DNA of 64,000 nucleotides from Streptoalloteichus tenebrarius (GTDB taxonomy: Bacteria > Actinomycetota > Actinomycetes > Mycobacteriales > Pseudonocardiaceae). A program made the translations under genes and the position numbers. The stretch spans positions 1 to 64,000 of the forward strand of contig NZ_JAMTCP010000038.1 of NCBI RefSeq assembly GCF_024171885.1, written 5' to 3'. Below are positions 63,767-64,000 of the stretch, piece by piece. Under the pieces are notes generated by a model. That model was not told the origin of the DNA. It saw only the letters and a list, made by a program, of their open reading frames with translations, and searched no databases. Each line of letters opens with the position of its first letter. The stretch's first letter is position 1.

Positions 63767-64000
63767 GTGCCTCGTGACGGGAAGGTCCTCGACGACGTCG
63801 ACCACCGGTTGCTCGCCCTGTTGCAGGAGGACTCCGGGCGCACGCTCGGCGCCCTCGGCGAGCTGGTGGGGTTGTCGGCGAGCGCGGTCCAACGCCGGGT
63901 GGAGCGGTACCGCGCCAGCGGGATCCTCGCCCGGTACGTGGCCGTGCTGGAGCCCCGGCGCGGCCTCGACGTCCTGCTGGCGATCTGCCTGGTGACGCTG
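63767..64000 (+). CDS. Lrp/AsnC-type regulator (truncated by window end)
   Basis: The first 78 codons of an AsnC/Lrp regulator: LDDVDHRLLALLQEDSGRTLGALGELVGLSASAVQRRVERYRASGILARYVAVLEPRRGL is the winged helix-turn-helix, and the start of the effector-binding domain follows. The GTG at 63767 is the only suitable start in frame. It is divergent from the oxygenase gene across 223 bp that are distinctly AT-richer than the surroundings. Lrp-type proteins commonly respond to an amino acid and control an adjacent divergent operon, which fits the proposed amino-acid pathway. Confidence 0.85.
   Translation, partial: MPRDGKVLDDVDHRLLALLQEDSGRTLGALGELVGLSASAVQRRVERYRASGILARYVAVLEPRRGLDVLLAICLVTL

Overview
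The window is very GC-rich, with tightly packed genes, frequent GTG starts and GTGA/ATGA overlaps. It carries actinobacterial hallmarks: a DUF397 gene, an NsdA-like TPR regulator, Acg-type nitroreductase, CBS-BON, Usp and GNAT-acyl-CoA synthetase genes, a type I-E CRISPR system and a 2-deoxystreptamine antibiotic cluster. Family content and the recurrent palindromic word CCACTGTGG suggest a Pseudonocardiaceae-like actinomycete (Streptoalloteichus/Saccharothrix/Actinosynnema type). This assignment is inference; no rRNA or tRNA gene was seen.

Layout. (1) 1-5.2 kb: end of a sugar-type gene set (ATP-grasp protein, RmlB dehydratase), a TPR regulator, a DUF397 gene with a broken duplicate, and an NmrA-like oxidoreductase. 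(2) 5.6-24.9 kb: a stress/dormancy island resembling the mycobacterial DosR regulon in content (ClpC-like unfoldase, cytochrome oxidase subunit I, DoxX, PEP-synthase-like N-domain, two Usp genes, Acg-like nitroreductase, CBS-BON, GNAT/acyl-CoA synthetase fusion). Several of its promoter regions carry GGGAC-type boxes close to the DosR consensus. It is interrupted at 17.5-19.0 and 21.98-22.45 kb by decayed IS5-type transposase remnants. (3) 25.0-36.4 kb: a complete type I-E CRISPR-Cas locus, cas3-cse1-cse2-cas7e-cas5e-cas6e-cas1-cas2. It has a small leftward array before cas3, a relic mini-array between cas3 and cse1, and a 12-repeat array starting 18 nt after cas2. (4) 36.37-37.24 kb: an orphan, frameshifted polymorphic-toxin tail with its probable immunity gene, abutting the last CRISPR repeat. 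(5) 37.5-39.9 kb: a secreted beta-propeller protein, a 59-bp tandem repeat and an AlkB-like dioxygenase.

(6) 40.5-56.9 kb: an aminoglycoside cluster, all on the plus strand. It encodes 2-deoxy-scyllo-inosose synthase, the inosose aminotransferase and the inosamine dehydrogenase (2-deoxystreptamine). It also encodes a first glycosyltransferase and a PIG-L deacetylase (paromamine), a GMC 6'-dehydrogenase and class III 6'-aminotransferase (neamine). A Gfo/Idh dehydrogenase, second DegT aminotransferase and second glycosyltransferase would make and attach a 3-amino-sugar, and a TobZ-type carbamoyltransferase and MFS exporter complete the set. No KanJ-type dioxygenase, 3'-deoxygenation enzyme or rRNA methylase is visible, so the simplest prediction is a 6''-carbamoylated kanamycin-B-type compound (nebramycin-factor-like).

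(7) 57.9-63.5 kb: a divergent, minus-strand five-gene operon facing an Lrp/AsnC regulator. It encodes an amino-acid hydroxylase-type 2OG oxygenase, an FMN alpha-hydroxyacid oxidase, a PLP aminotransferase, an EamA exporter and an ATP-grasp amino-acid ligase. I do not recognise this gene set; it looks like a small NRPS-independent amino-acid or dipeptide pathway and is the best candidate here for an undescribed system.
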